A stretch of 64,000 bases of DNA from Methylomonas sp. (GTDB taxonomy: Bacteria; Pseudomonadota; Gammaproteobacteria; Methylococcales; Methylomonadaceae), in contig JALSJK010000065.1 in assembly GCA_026989395.1 (NCBI GenBank), positions 1-64,000 on the forward strand, in the 5' to 3' direction. A model generated the notes under the pieces. The model was not told the DNA's origin. It worked only from the letters and a program-made list of their open reading frames with translations, and made no database searches. Made by a program: the position numbers and the translations under genes. The first letter of the stretch is position 1, and each line of letters begins with the position of its first letter. This document shows positions 39,757-47,376 of this stretch, piece after piece.

Positions 39757-40626
39757 TTAGCGTTGGCTTTGCAATGCCGCGATACGCTCTTCAATAGGCG
39801 GGTGGCTGCTAAATAAGCCGCGTAATCCACCATTAATACCAAAGGCGGCAAATTCACCTGGTAAATCTTCCGGTTGTCCTCTTTGCAGAGCTTTCAGGGC
39901 ATTTATCATTTTTTGGCGGCCAGCCAGTTCAGCACCGCCTTTGTCGGCCTTGAACTCACGATAACGGGAAAACCACATAACCAGCATGGTGGCCAGGAAT
40001 GACAAGGCAATCTGAGCAATCATCTGGGTGATGTAATAGCCAATTCCTAAACCTTCTTCGTTTTTCAGTAATACCCGGTCGACAATGTAGCCGATTATTG
40101 AGGCAAAAAAGTAAACAAAGGTGTTAACCACACCCTGCATCAAACTCAAGGTAATCATGTCGCCATTGGCAACGTGACTAATCTCATGGCCTATAACTGC
40201 TTCAACTTCATCTTCGCCCATGGCCTGTAAAAGACCCGTGCTAACAGCAACCAGCGCATTATTGCGGTTCATGCCGGTTGCAAAGGCATTGGGATCCGGC
40301 ATGTTGAAGATTCCAACTTCAGGCATGCCTATTCCAGCTTGTTTGGCTAGACGGGATACGGTATTAAGCAGCCATTGTTCGGTTTGATTGCTGGGACGCT
40401 CGATGATTTGTACGCCCATCGAGCGTTTTGCCATCCATTTAGACATTAGCAGCGAGATGAAAGAGCCGCTCATACCAATGACTGCCGACATGACCAGTAG
40501 CGCATTCAGGTTCAGGTTTACACCTTGCTCATCAAGGATGCCGCTTAACCCAAGAATATTAAAAACGATGGCGATCACAACCATAATGGCAAAGTTTGTT
40601 GCCAGAAAAAGTAAAATTCTAAGCAT
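39757..40626 (-). CDS. htpX: Membrane zinc protease HtpX
   Basis: An inner-membrane M48 metalloprotease in quality control of misfolded membrane proteins. The 289-residue protein has two N-terminal helices (about 4-26 and 41-61), the zinc site HEISH (147-151), two further hydrophobic segments, and the downstream EFKADKGGAEL, which gives the third ligand. The family block FNMPDPNAFATGMNRNNA is intact. Confidence 0.96.
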   Translation of the reverse strand: MLRILLFLATNFAIMVVIAIVFNILGLSGILDEQGVNLNLNALLVMSAVIGMSGSFISLLMSKWMAKRSMGVQIIERPSNQTEQWLLNTVSRLAKQAGIGMPEVGIFNMPDPNAFATGMNRNNALVAVSTGLLQAMGEDEVEAVIGHEISHVANGDMITLSLMQGVVNTFVYFFASIIGYIVDRVLLKNEEGLGIGYYITQMIAQIALSFLATMLVMWFSRYREFKADKGGAELAGRQKMINALKALQRGQPEDLPGEFAAFGINGGLRGLFSSHPPIEERIAALQSQR

Positions 40627-40726
40627 TGATTATTTCTCCCTAAAAAGTATTATCTGTATTATGGTGACTTGAATCTCTGATTTCAATGGTACGGAGGTTT
40701 AGAGTATTTATCAATGAGGTATTATT

Positions 40727-41863
40727 ATGCTCAATGTAAAACGATTCAATGATTTTCTAAAGCTGTCTGGCTTGTTTATTTTATTAATTTTCACGTCATT
40801 AAAAGCAGTCCAAGCACAATCAATACAGAATAAAATTAAATTACCGAAAGGATTTGTGATTAGTATTTTTGCTGATGATGTTCCTGATGCCAGAAGCATG
40901 ACTTTAGGAACAATGGGGACGGTTTTTGTTGGCACAAGAAAAAAGGGAGATGTCTATGCGTTACAGGATGTAGACGGGGATGGTAAAGCCGATCAGCGTT
41001 ATTTGATTGCAACCGGCCTGTTTTCTCCGAATGGCGTTGCATACCGAAACGGCAGCTTGTTCGTCGCGGAAATTAACCGCATCATCCGTTTTGACAATAT
41101 TGAGCAAAATTTAAAAAATCCTCCAGCACCTGTTGTCGTTTATGATCAATTTCCTGATAAAACGCATCATGGCTGGAAATACCTTAAATTTGGACCTGAT
41201 AATCGTCTTTATACAGCCATTGGGGCGCCTTGTAATATTTGCGAACCCGATGCAAAAATCTTTACTTCTCTGGTGCGGCTAACTCCTGACGGCAAAAAGA
41301 TGGAAATTTTAGCCCGCGGTATTCGAAATACCGTCGGTTTTGATTGGCAGCCAAAAACACATTATTTGTATTTTAGTGAAAATGGCCGGGATAATTTAGG
41401 CGATGATGTGCCTCCGGATGAGCTAAATAAATGGACACAAAAGGGCCAGCATTTTGGTTATCCCTATTGTCATGGCAGTGAAATCGCCGATCCTGAATTT
41501 GGCAAATTGAAGAAATGTCAGCAGTTTGTGGGACCGGAATGGAAGTTCAAAGCACATTTGGCACCTCTTGGCATGCATTTTTATCGTGGCAAGCAGTTCC
41601 CCAAACTTTATCAGCAGCAATTATTTGTTGCCCAGCATGGCTCCTGGAATCGTTCAAAACCTCATGGATATAGAATTGCTTTACTGAAGTTTAAACAAGG
41701 AAAAGTTATTTCTGAGACTGTTTTTGCCGAAGGCTGGCTAGATAAAAATGATCAAGTCATTGGGCGTCCAGTTGATATTCTGGAATTGCCTGATGGCAGT
41801 CTTTTGGTTTCAGATGATTATGCTGGGGTTATTTATAAGATCAGCTATGTAAATAATTTATGA
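40727..41863 (+). CDS. Periplasmic sorbosone dehydrogenase-like beta-propeller protein
   Basis: A 378-residue exported protein (signal peptide about 1-31, ending VQAQS) of the L-sorbosone/soluble glucose dehydrogenase fold. Motifs are LPKGFVISIFADDVPDARSM, FSPNGVAYRNGSLFVAE, GIRNTVGFDWQP and VAQHGSWNRSKPHGYRI. Relatives use PQQ to oxidise sugars or aldehydes, but the substrate here is unknown. Two Cys (CNIC) and another Cys pair may form disulfides. Its stop overlaps the nudF start by ATGA. Confidence 0.85.
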   Translation: MLNVKRFNDFLKLSGLFILLIFTSLKAVQAQSIQNKIKLPKGFVISIFADDVPDARSMTLGTMGTVFVGTRKKGDVYALQDVDGDGKADQRYLIATGLFSPNGVAYRNGSLFVAEINRIIRFDNIEQNLKNPPAPVVVYDQFPDKTHHGWKYLKFGPDNRLYTAIGAPCNICEPDAKIFTSLVRLTPDGKKMEILARGIRNTVGFDWQPKTHYLYFSENGRDNLGDDVPPDELNKWTQKGQHFGYPYCHGSEIADPEFGKLKKCQQFVGPEWKFKAHLAPLGMHFYRGKQFPKLYQQQLFVAQHGSWNRSKPHGYRIALLKFKQGKVISETVFAEGWLDKNDQVIGRPVDILELPDGSLLVSDDYAGVIYKISYVNNL

Positions 41864-42444
41864 AAAAAAAAATAGAAATAATCAGTAGAGAATCTGTCTA
41901 CCAGGGTTTTTTTAGTATGGAAAGAATCCGTCTGAGACATACTCTATTTGAAGGTGGCTGGAGCCCTGTGCTCACAAGAGAATTGTTTCATCGTGGCAAA
42001 TGCGTTGCTGTACTTTTATACGATCCGGATAGAGACGAAGTTGTTCTGATTGAGCAGTTTCGGATGGGAGCTTTAGAACAGGTTGAGCGTGCCTGGTTAA
42101 TAGAAATTGTTGCTGGGGCCATTGAACCCGGGGAAACGGCAGAAAATGTTGCATTAAGAGAAGCTGAGGAAGAGGCAAATTGTAAAATAAGAAAATTGTT
42201 TAAAATCAATGAGTTTTATACTACTCCGGGTGGTTCTGCTGAACAAATATCACTTTTTTGTGGTTTGGTTGATGCCACTAATGTTGGAGGTATTCATGGA
42301 TTGAAAGCAGAGCATGAAGATATCAGGGTTTTATCAGTAAAATTTGAACAAGCCTATCAAATGATTGAAAAAGGGAAAATTGAATCTGCAATCCCTATCA
42401 TTGCAATTCAATGGCTGGCATTACATAAAGAAAAGCTGTTTTGA
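41860..42444 (+). CDS. nudF: ADP-ribose pyrophosphatase, Nudix family
   Basis: Hydrolyses ADP-ribose to AMP and ribose 5-phosphate. The 194-residue protein matches NudF: VVLIEQFRMGAL, LIEIVAGAIEPGE, and FYTTPGGSAEQISLFCG. The Nudix box is at 86-108, but its conserved C-terminal Gly is replaced (EEEANC instead of EEAG). The catalytic REAEEE Glu residues are present, so activity is still plausible. Confidence 0.9.
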   Translation: MKKKIEIISRESVYQGFFSMERIRLRHTLFEGGWSPVLTRELFHRGKCVAVLLYDPDRDEVVLIEQFRMGALEQVERAWLIEIVAGAIEPGETAENVALREAEEEANCKIRKLFKINEFYTTPGGSAEQISLFCGLVDATNVGGIHGLKAEHEDIRVLSVKFEQAYQMIEKGKIESAIPIIAIQWLALHKEKLF

Positions 42445-42521
42445 CAGTAATAGCTTACAGCATATGTCGCATAAATATGATAAGTTGTTTTGCTCTATGA
42501 CGTAGAAATAAAGTCATTGTT

Positions 42522-43514
42522 ATGAATTATAAAATTATTATTACAGGTCCAGTAGGTTCCGGAAAAACAACAGCCGTTAATTCTTTGACCGGAAGAGATG
42601 CAGCATTAACGGATGCAGTTGTTTCTGATTCTGATTTAGTGACCAAACAACGAAAAAAAACCACTACCGTTGCAATGGATCATGATGTTGTGCAACTTGA
42701 AAATGGTGACACGATCAATGTATTTGGGACACCCGGTCAGGAGCGGTTTGATTTTATGTGGGATATCCTTTCACAGGGTGCGCATGGCATTATTTTGTTA
42801 TTGGATAATACCCGGAATTATCCTTTTCGGGATTTGAAGTTTTATACTGAGCGTTTTTCTAAGCTAATTGGCAGTTCACGTTTGATTTTAGGCATAACAC
42901 ATACCGATATTAATAAAGAATTACCAATCGCAGCCTATCGTAACTGGCTTAATGAAATGGAAATTAAAGCCGAAGTATACGCCGTGGATGCTAGAAAAGG
43001 GGAGCAAGTTCTTGGTTTGTTATACAAACTACTTGATATTGCAAATGAAGACGTCAGTTTGCCAATTGATTTTATTAACCATAGTGCGCAGAAAGCCGAG
43101 TTAAAGAAATTTTCTGTACGAAAGTTTTTGGATAAACTTAAATTTGAAAGTAGGGAGGAATTTTCTGATGCTGCTCAAGAAAGGAGTCTGGAGATTGACA
43201 AAAAAGCGCTTGCCGAGATTGCGAAGGTTGAAGGTGTAAGGGGGATTTCTTTGCTTGATTCCGAAGAATTACTCCATTCAACCATTGATGATGAGCAGTT
43301 AAATGAATTTTTGAAGTTTTTAACGGCAATTGCTGCCGATATTACAGCAGATCTGGATAGAGGAAGCATTCATCGGATTATGTTGCGTTCGCCTGGCGAT
43401 GAAAATGTGACGCTTTTTTTAGAGCAGGAAAAATCCCTTGGGATTATTTCAAAACAACAGAAGTCTATTCAGGTTTTGAGTCAGCAGATTGAAGATAAAC
43501 TCCAATGGCTTTGA
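42522..43514 (+). CDS. MglA-like small GTPase fused to a roadblock/LC7-like domain
   Basis: 330 residues. The N-terminal half (about 1-185) is a small Ras-like GTPase: G1 GPVGSGKTT (9-17), G3 GTPGQERF (69-76), and a G4 position THTD (126-129) instead of NKxD, as in MglA-like bacterial GTPases. The C-terminal part (about 225-330) has a roadblock/LC7 pattern (LAEIAKVEGVRGISLLDSE...). In Myxococcus, MglA and the roadblock protein MglB are separate and set cell polarity. A fusion with its own regulator-type domain is unusual. First gene of an apparent six-gene cluster. Confidence 0.82.
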   Translation: MNYKIIITGPVGSGKTTAVNSLTGRDAALTDAVVSDSDLVTKQRKKTTTVAMDHDVVQLENGDTINVFGTPGQERFDFMWDILSQGAHGIILLLDNTRNYPFRDLKFYTERFSKLIGSSRLILGITHTDINKELPIAAYRNWLNEMEIKAEVYAVDARKGEQVLGLLYKLLDIANEDVSLPIDFINHSAQKAELKKFSVRKFLDKLKFESREEFSDAAQERSLEIDKKALAEIAKVEGVRGISLLDSEELLHSTIDDEQLNEFLKFLTAIAADITADLDRGSIHRIMLRSPGDENVTLFLEQEKSLGIISKQQKSIQVLSQQIEDKLQWL

Positions 43515-43573
43515 TTACAAACAGCTGTCTTATTAAACAAAGCAATACTACTATTCTAAAAAGTACAAGATAG

Positions 43574-44236
43574 ATGTTAGAAAAAATGATGGAGAAAGTT
43601 CTTGAAAACATGAATCGATTGAAAGGCGTTCATCATTCATGCATCTATCATGAAAGTAACGGAATATTTTCCACTTTTCCGGAGGCAAAAGGGGATATTT
43701 TATCGACAGCAAGAAGGGTAGAGCAGGTATTTTCTAGTTTGCAATCCATTGATAAAGCACATGATGAAATCTATTTTTCGGTTGAAGACAAATATTTAGC
43801 CGCATACTTAATGTATGATTCTCACATCGCGCTTTTACTGACTGATAAGAAAATAAATTTCAGTTTGATTCATATGGGGATACGAGCGGCATCAGCGAAA
43901 ATCAGGGCGCATTTGTCACTTAATGCCAATAAACAAACCCACGTAGAAATTAAACCGGCTATCGAGGATAGCGGTGATCCAACGCTTGATTATGCTTTTG
44001 AACAAATATTAACTGAATTGATAAATTATTTTGGTCCCGCCGCAAAATTTGTTTTGGAAGATGCGGTTATTCAATGGGAAACCAAGTATCTTAAAAGTTA
44101 TGACAATATTCCTGAATTATCCGAGATCTTAGCGGAACAATTTGATACTGTTATCGAAAAAAGGACGTTTAAGCAATTTATCAATAAATTACTCAAGGAA
44201 TTACTGAAAAAAGAAAAAAGGAAATTTAATTTATGA
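43574..44236 (+). CDS. Roadblock-like protein with C-terminal helical domain
   Basis: 220 residues. The N-terminal 115 residues resemble a second roadblock/LC7 domain (MNRLKGVHHSCIYHESNG...IALLLTDKKINFSLIHMGIR). The C-terminal region (about 130-215) is helical, with FEQILTELINYFGPAAKFVLEDAV, resembling the short GPxA helical module I know from DUF8082-type proteins. It ends in a Lys-rich tail. Function unknown, but pairing with the upstream GTPase is suggestive. Its stop overlaps the next gene by ATGA. Confidence 0.68.
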   Translation: MLEKMMEKVLENMNRLKGVHHSCIYHESNGIFSTFPEAKGDILSTARRVEQVFSSLQSIDKAHDEIYFSVEDKYLAAYLMYDSHIALLLTDKKINFSLIHMGIRAASAKIRAHLSLNANKQTHVEIKPAIEDSGDPTLDYAFEQILTELINYFGPAAKFVLEDAVIQWETKYLKSYDNIPELSEILAEQFDTVIEKRTFKQFINKLLKELLKKEKRKFNL

Positions 44237-45423
44237 AAGCAAAAAAAATCAGGGATAAATTGCTTCTGGTTTTATTAATTTTTTTACTGGTTCCAACTTT
44301 GATACTAGGCGTTTTTTCATTATTTTTTGGAAGTGGGGCATTAAATAAAGGGAGTTTAACAACCCAAGAGGCTAGGTTAAATCATAGTCTTGCAGAAATT
44401 CACGGTTACCTGGATCAAGTCGATAATGATTTATTTTATCTGAGTGAATCCAGTGCGCTGAATTTATATTTTTCTGCACTTCAATCAGGAAGCGCAGTTA
44501 AACAAAGATTAATGCTGAATAATTTACGCCAAAGCTTCAAGAAATTTTTAAAGCATAAACCGCAATATCTGCAAATCAGTTTTGTTGACTCGGGTGGTAT
44601 GGAAATTGTTCGTCTTGTCAATATTGATGGAAAAATAAGAAATATTTCTGACCCGGAGTTGAAAAGTCAAAGAGAGATGGTTTTTTTTAAACGTACAATC
44701 GGGTTGCAAAAAGGTGATTTGTATATGTCAGAGCTTGAACTAAGTCGACAAGATAACGAAATCGTTAAACCTTTCAAATCAACAGTTCATTATGCCGCTC
44801 CGATATTCGACAAGCTAAATGATCCGCAGGGTATTTTAGTATTTAATGTTGACATGAACAGAATTTTACAAAAAACTACTTCTCAGTTACCTAAAGGAAT
44901 GCAAGCATTTTTAGTTGATTCAGAAGGCTATTATCTTTTTCATCCTGACCCCAAAAAAGCCTGGAGTGGAAAAAATAATCTGGATACCAGGACTGATTTT
45001 TTTTCGGACAAAAATATTTCGAAGGCTGATATCAAAAGTACCTCCGCTATCAATCATTTGAATATTTCGAATGAAGTAATGAGTTATGCCGCTGTTAAAA
45101 TTAACGATAATCAGCGTCAGCTGGGAATACTGTTTCTTACTGCACCGAAAGATATTGTTTTCCAGTTATCAGAGAAGTTTAGTTCTACATTAATGTTGGT
45201 AATGATATTGTTGTTGCTTTTGGGGGCTATTGTTGCTTACTTTATTTCAGGTCTTATGCCAAGGTCGTTGATCGCTTTTTCGGAAGATGTTGAAAAATTA
45301 AGTAAGGGCGATATTGAAAATCCTATTGTTGTAGCTACTAATGATGAGATTGGCGATTTGGCAATTGCAGTTGAACGGTTACGGAAATCAATAAAATTCC
45401 TGATGAAGAAAGTTGAACATTAA
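44233..45423 (+). CDS. Cache-HAMP membrane receptor with no output domain
   Basis: 396 residues: membrane helix (about 9-31), a periplasmic double-Cache-like domain (about 35-310, with YLQISFVDSGGMEIVRLV and FLVDSEGYYLFHPDPKKAW), a second helix (about 318-341) and a HAMP domain (about 342-392). The chain ends right after HAMP, with no kinase, GGDEF or methyl-accepting domain. The next 48 bases hold no remnant of one, so this looks native. Coupling with the upstream roadblock gene (four-base overlap) suggests it signals to the GTPase module. Confidence 0.85.
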   Translation: MKAKKIRDKLLLVLLIFLLVPTLILGVFSLFFGSGALNKGSLTTQEARLNHSLAEIHGYLDQVDNDLFYLSESSALNLYFSALQSGSAVKQRLMLNNLRQSFKKFLKHKPQYLQISFVDSGGMEIVRLVNIDGKIRNISDPELKSQREMVFFKRTIGLQKGDLYMSELELSRQDNEIVKPFKSTVHYAAPIFDKLNDPQGILVFNVDMNRILQKTTSQLPKGMQAFLVDSEGYYLFHPDPKKAWSGKNNLDTRTDFFSDKNISKADIKSTSAINHLNISNEVMSYAAVKINDNQRQLGILFLTAPKDIVFQLSEKFSSTLMLVMILLLLLGAIVAYFISGLMPRSLIAFSEDVEKLSKGDIENPIVVATNDEIGDLAIAVERLRKSIKFLMKKVEH

Positions 45424-45471
45424 TATTACTTTTTGGCATAAATTGATAAATTAAATAGAGGACCAGTATTC

Positions 45472-45777
45472 ATGAAATACCTCAAAAAACTATTGTTATA
45501 TATCCCGTTGATTTGGGTTCTTACTGGTTGTCAGCAAAGTGACACTGAAAAACAGTCGGATAGACAAGCTGAAGCCTCACAACAGCAAGCTGCGGATGAT
45601 GAGAATAAAGAAACAGCTTCAACTAAGGTGATACCATCCGTAGATGAACAACCAGATCAGCCTCTGAGTATTGATGAATTTAATGATGCGATTTATGAAG
45701 TTGTTCAGGATTCAATTCAGGACGCCGTTGAAAATGCTGTAGAAGATGAAGTGACTAAAGAGGAGCAACAAAAATGA
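45472..45777 (+). CDS. Small acidic lipoprotein
   Basis: A 101-residue predicted lipoprotein with lipobox VLTGC (Cys20) followed by a Gln/Asp/Glu-rich disordered stretch and a helical acidic C-terminus (DEFNDAIYEVVQDSIQDAVE). I recognise no family. GAGG precedes the ATG. It overlaps the rhodanese gene by ATGA, so the two are translationally coupled. Confidence 0.7.
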   Translation: MKYLKKLLLYIPLIWVLTGCQQSDTEKQSDRQAEASQQQAADDENKETASTKVIPSVDEQPDQPLSIDEFNDAIYEVVQDSIQDAVENAVEDEVTKEEQQK

Positions 45778-46409
45778 AAACAGTATTAATTACATTATTG
45801 ATATTAACTAGCTCATGGATAGTTCAAGCTGAAGACGAAATAAAGATAAAAATTACTGCTGATCTTCCTTATCTTGATGTCAGACATAATGGCAAGATTG
45901 TCAGAATCATGAGAATTCAGGATCCTGAACATCGTTTAAGTAACAGCTATGCTAAAACATCCAGGCCTTGTCCGCCGTTTTGTGTCCATCCTATCAAGCT
46001 CACAGATAACGTACAGACAGTGGGAGTGTTGGAGTTATTGGATTTTCTGGATAATCAAGTTAAAAAAGGCAAGGGAGCTTTAGTCGATGCCAGATTGCCT
46101 CAGTGGTACGAAAAAGGCACTATTCCCGGCTCTGTAAACATCCCTTTTCCTATTTTGACAGCTGGAACTGATAATCCACATACGGCTCGAATTCTCAAAC
46201 TCTTGGGAGGCAAGCAAAGCAAAGACGGTAAATGGAATTTCGAAAATGCCCGTGAATTAATGCTTTATTGTAATGGTTTATGGTGCGGACAGTCGACCAG
46301 AGCAATCATGGCTCTTATTAAAATTGGATATCCGGAAAACAAGTTGTTTTGGTATCGTGGTGGCATGCAAGATTGGCAGTTGTTAGGTTTAACAACGGTT
46401 ATTCCTTAA
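45774..46409 (+). CDS. Periplasmic rhodanese-like protein
   Basis: 211 residues with a signal peptide (about 1-19, VQA) and a rhodanese domain (about 85-211). The active-site loop is CNGLWCGQS, with the catalytic Cys in usual position. VDARLPQWYEKGTIPGSVNIPF is the preceding CH2A region. A second pair, CPPFC, sits near residue 65, in a strand-rich N-terminal extension. A sulfur-transfer or thiol-redox role in the periplasm is inferred. In the GTPase-Cache cluster, followed by the LysM gene. Confidence 0.85.
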   Translation: MKTVLITLLILTSSWIVQAEDEIKIKITADLPYLDVRHNGKIVRIMRIQDPEHRLSNSYAKTSRPCPPFCVHPIKLTDNVQTVGVLELLDFLDNQVKKGKGALVDARLPQWYEKGTIPGSVNIPFPILTAGTDNPHTARILKLLGGKQSKDGKWNFENARELMLYCNGLWCGQSTRAIMALIKIGYPENKLFWYRGGMQDWQLLGLTTVIP

Positions 46410-46436
46410 ATTAAAGAGATACCAAAGAGGTTTGTC

Positions 46437-47144
46437 ATGAAAACATTAATCAAACTTTTGATTCTGTTTGCCGCTCTGCCAGTTATTGCGGATACACCGG
46501 ATCCTTATATTGAGGCTTTGAGTAACGAGGCTAATAAAACCAAAATGAAACCTTCCCAAGTTATTGTGACAGATAATGAACCTGAACCTGGTGTTGTTCT
46601 TGATGAGCCTGTTGATGAATTAGCCGAAAAAATAAGCGATCAGCTGGAAGTTATTCTCACCGGTAAAACCAGTAAAAAGCACAAACAAAAAAAATTGGCC
46701 GAGGTTATTTCTTCTGGAGTTAAGGAAGGGCGTAAAATTGACGAGATTCATGGTATTGTTCGCCAGGCAATGGCTGAATTAAGGGGAAAAGAAGAACTGA
46801 ATATTCAACCGGAGGTAGCTGAATATGCTGAAAAAGTTGTCAATGATATAGTGACTACCAGTAAAAATTTGGCGCGAGGCGATCAAAATGATCCTTATAT
46901 TAAGGCGCTTAATGCGGAAGTGAGTGGAACAACACTGGATGATGACAGTGACAAAAATATTGAAAAAAAACAGTCGCAACGGCAGCAGACCGTTGTAGTG
47001 CTAAAGGGGGACTCATTATATAAAATAGCAAAGAAGATTTATGGCTCTGGTGAAAAATATATGATGTTATTTAATGCAAACAGAGATAAATTAAAGGATC
47101 CAGATCTGATTGAGATTGGTCAGATCCTTAATGTCCCACTTTGA
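46437..47144 (+). CDS. Exported LysM-domain protein with internal repeat
   Basis: 235 residues with a signal peptide (about 1-18). Two related segments follow: TPDPYIEALSNEANKT and NDPYIKALNAEVSGTT. Between them is a helical region (about 55-150). The C-terminal LysM domain (about 186-235, VVLKGDSLYKIAKKIYGSGE...) binds peptidoglycan. GAGG precedes the ATG. Last gene of the cluster, probably anchoring it to the cell wall. Confidence 0.8.
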   Translation: MKTLIKLLILFAALPVIADTPDPYIEALSNEANKTKMKPSQVIVTDNEPEPGVVLDEPVDELAEKISDQLEVILTGKTSKKHKQKKLAEVISSGVKEGRKIDEIHGIVRQAMAELRGKEELNIQPEVAEYAEKVVNDIVTTSKNLARGDQNDPYIKALNAEVSGTTLDDDSDKNIEKKQSQRQQTVVVLKGDSLYKIAKKIYGSGEKYMMLFNANRDKLKDPDLIEIGQILNVPL

Positions 47145-47340
47145 ATGGAGTGAATACCCAAGCCTGCCTATAATAATTTCATTTTCTGAATAATCAGTGA
47201 CTTATATCGACTGATCAAGAGTCAATATTTTACAATTCAAGTTAATGCTGTTTACACAAGAACTTATTTTCCATATCAATCAATAAGATCCAACTTCCTT
47301 TCGTATAAAATTAGTCTTACCAATTTTATAGAAACTGCTA

Positions 47341-47376
47341 GTCTTAAATTTATAGTTAATTCTCTAAATTTAAGAC
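47341..47376 (+). promoter_or_regulatory. Perfect 12-bp inverted repeat abutting the TonB-receptor start codon
   Basis: GTCTTAAATTTA (47341-47352) and TAAATTTAAGAC (47365-47376) are exact inverted repeats separated by 12 bases. The right arm ends at the base before ATG 47377, where the ribosome site would be; no Shine-Dalgarno is visible. It could be an operator or a translation-blocking hairpin. Confidence 0.6.

Noticed and set aside
39684-39857. Upstream extension of the DUF2835 frame
   Set aside because: It would overlap the htpX coding end and lies outside the DUF2835 domain; the internal ATG at 39683 fits the family start.
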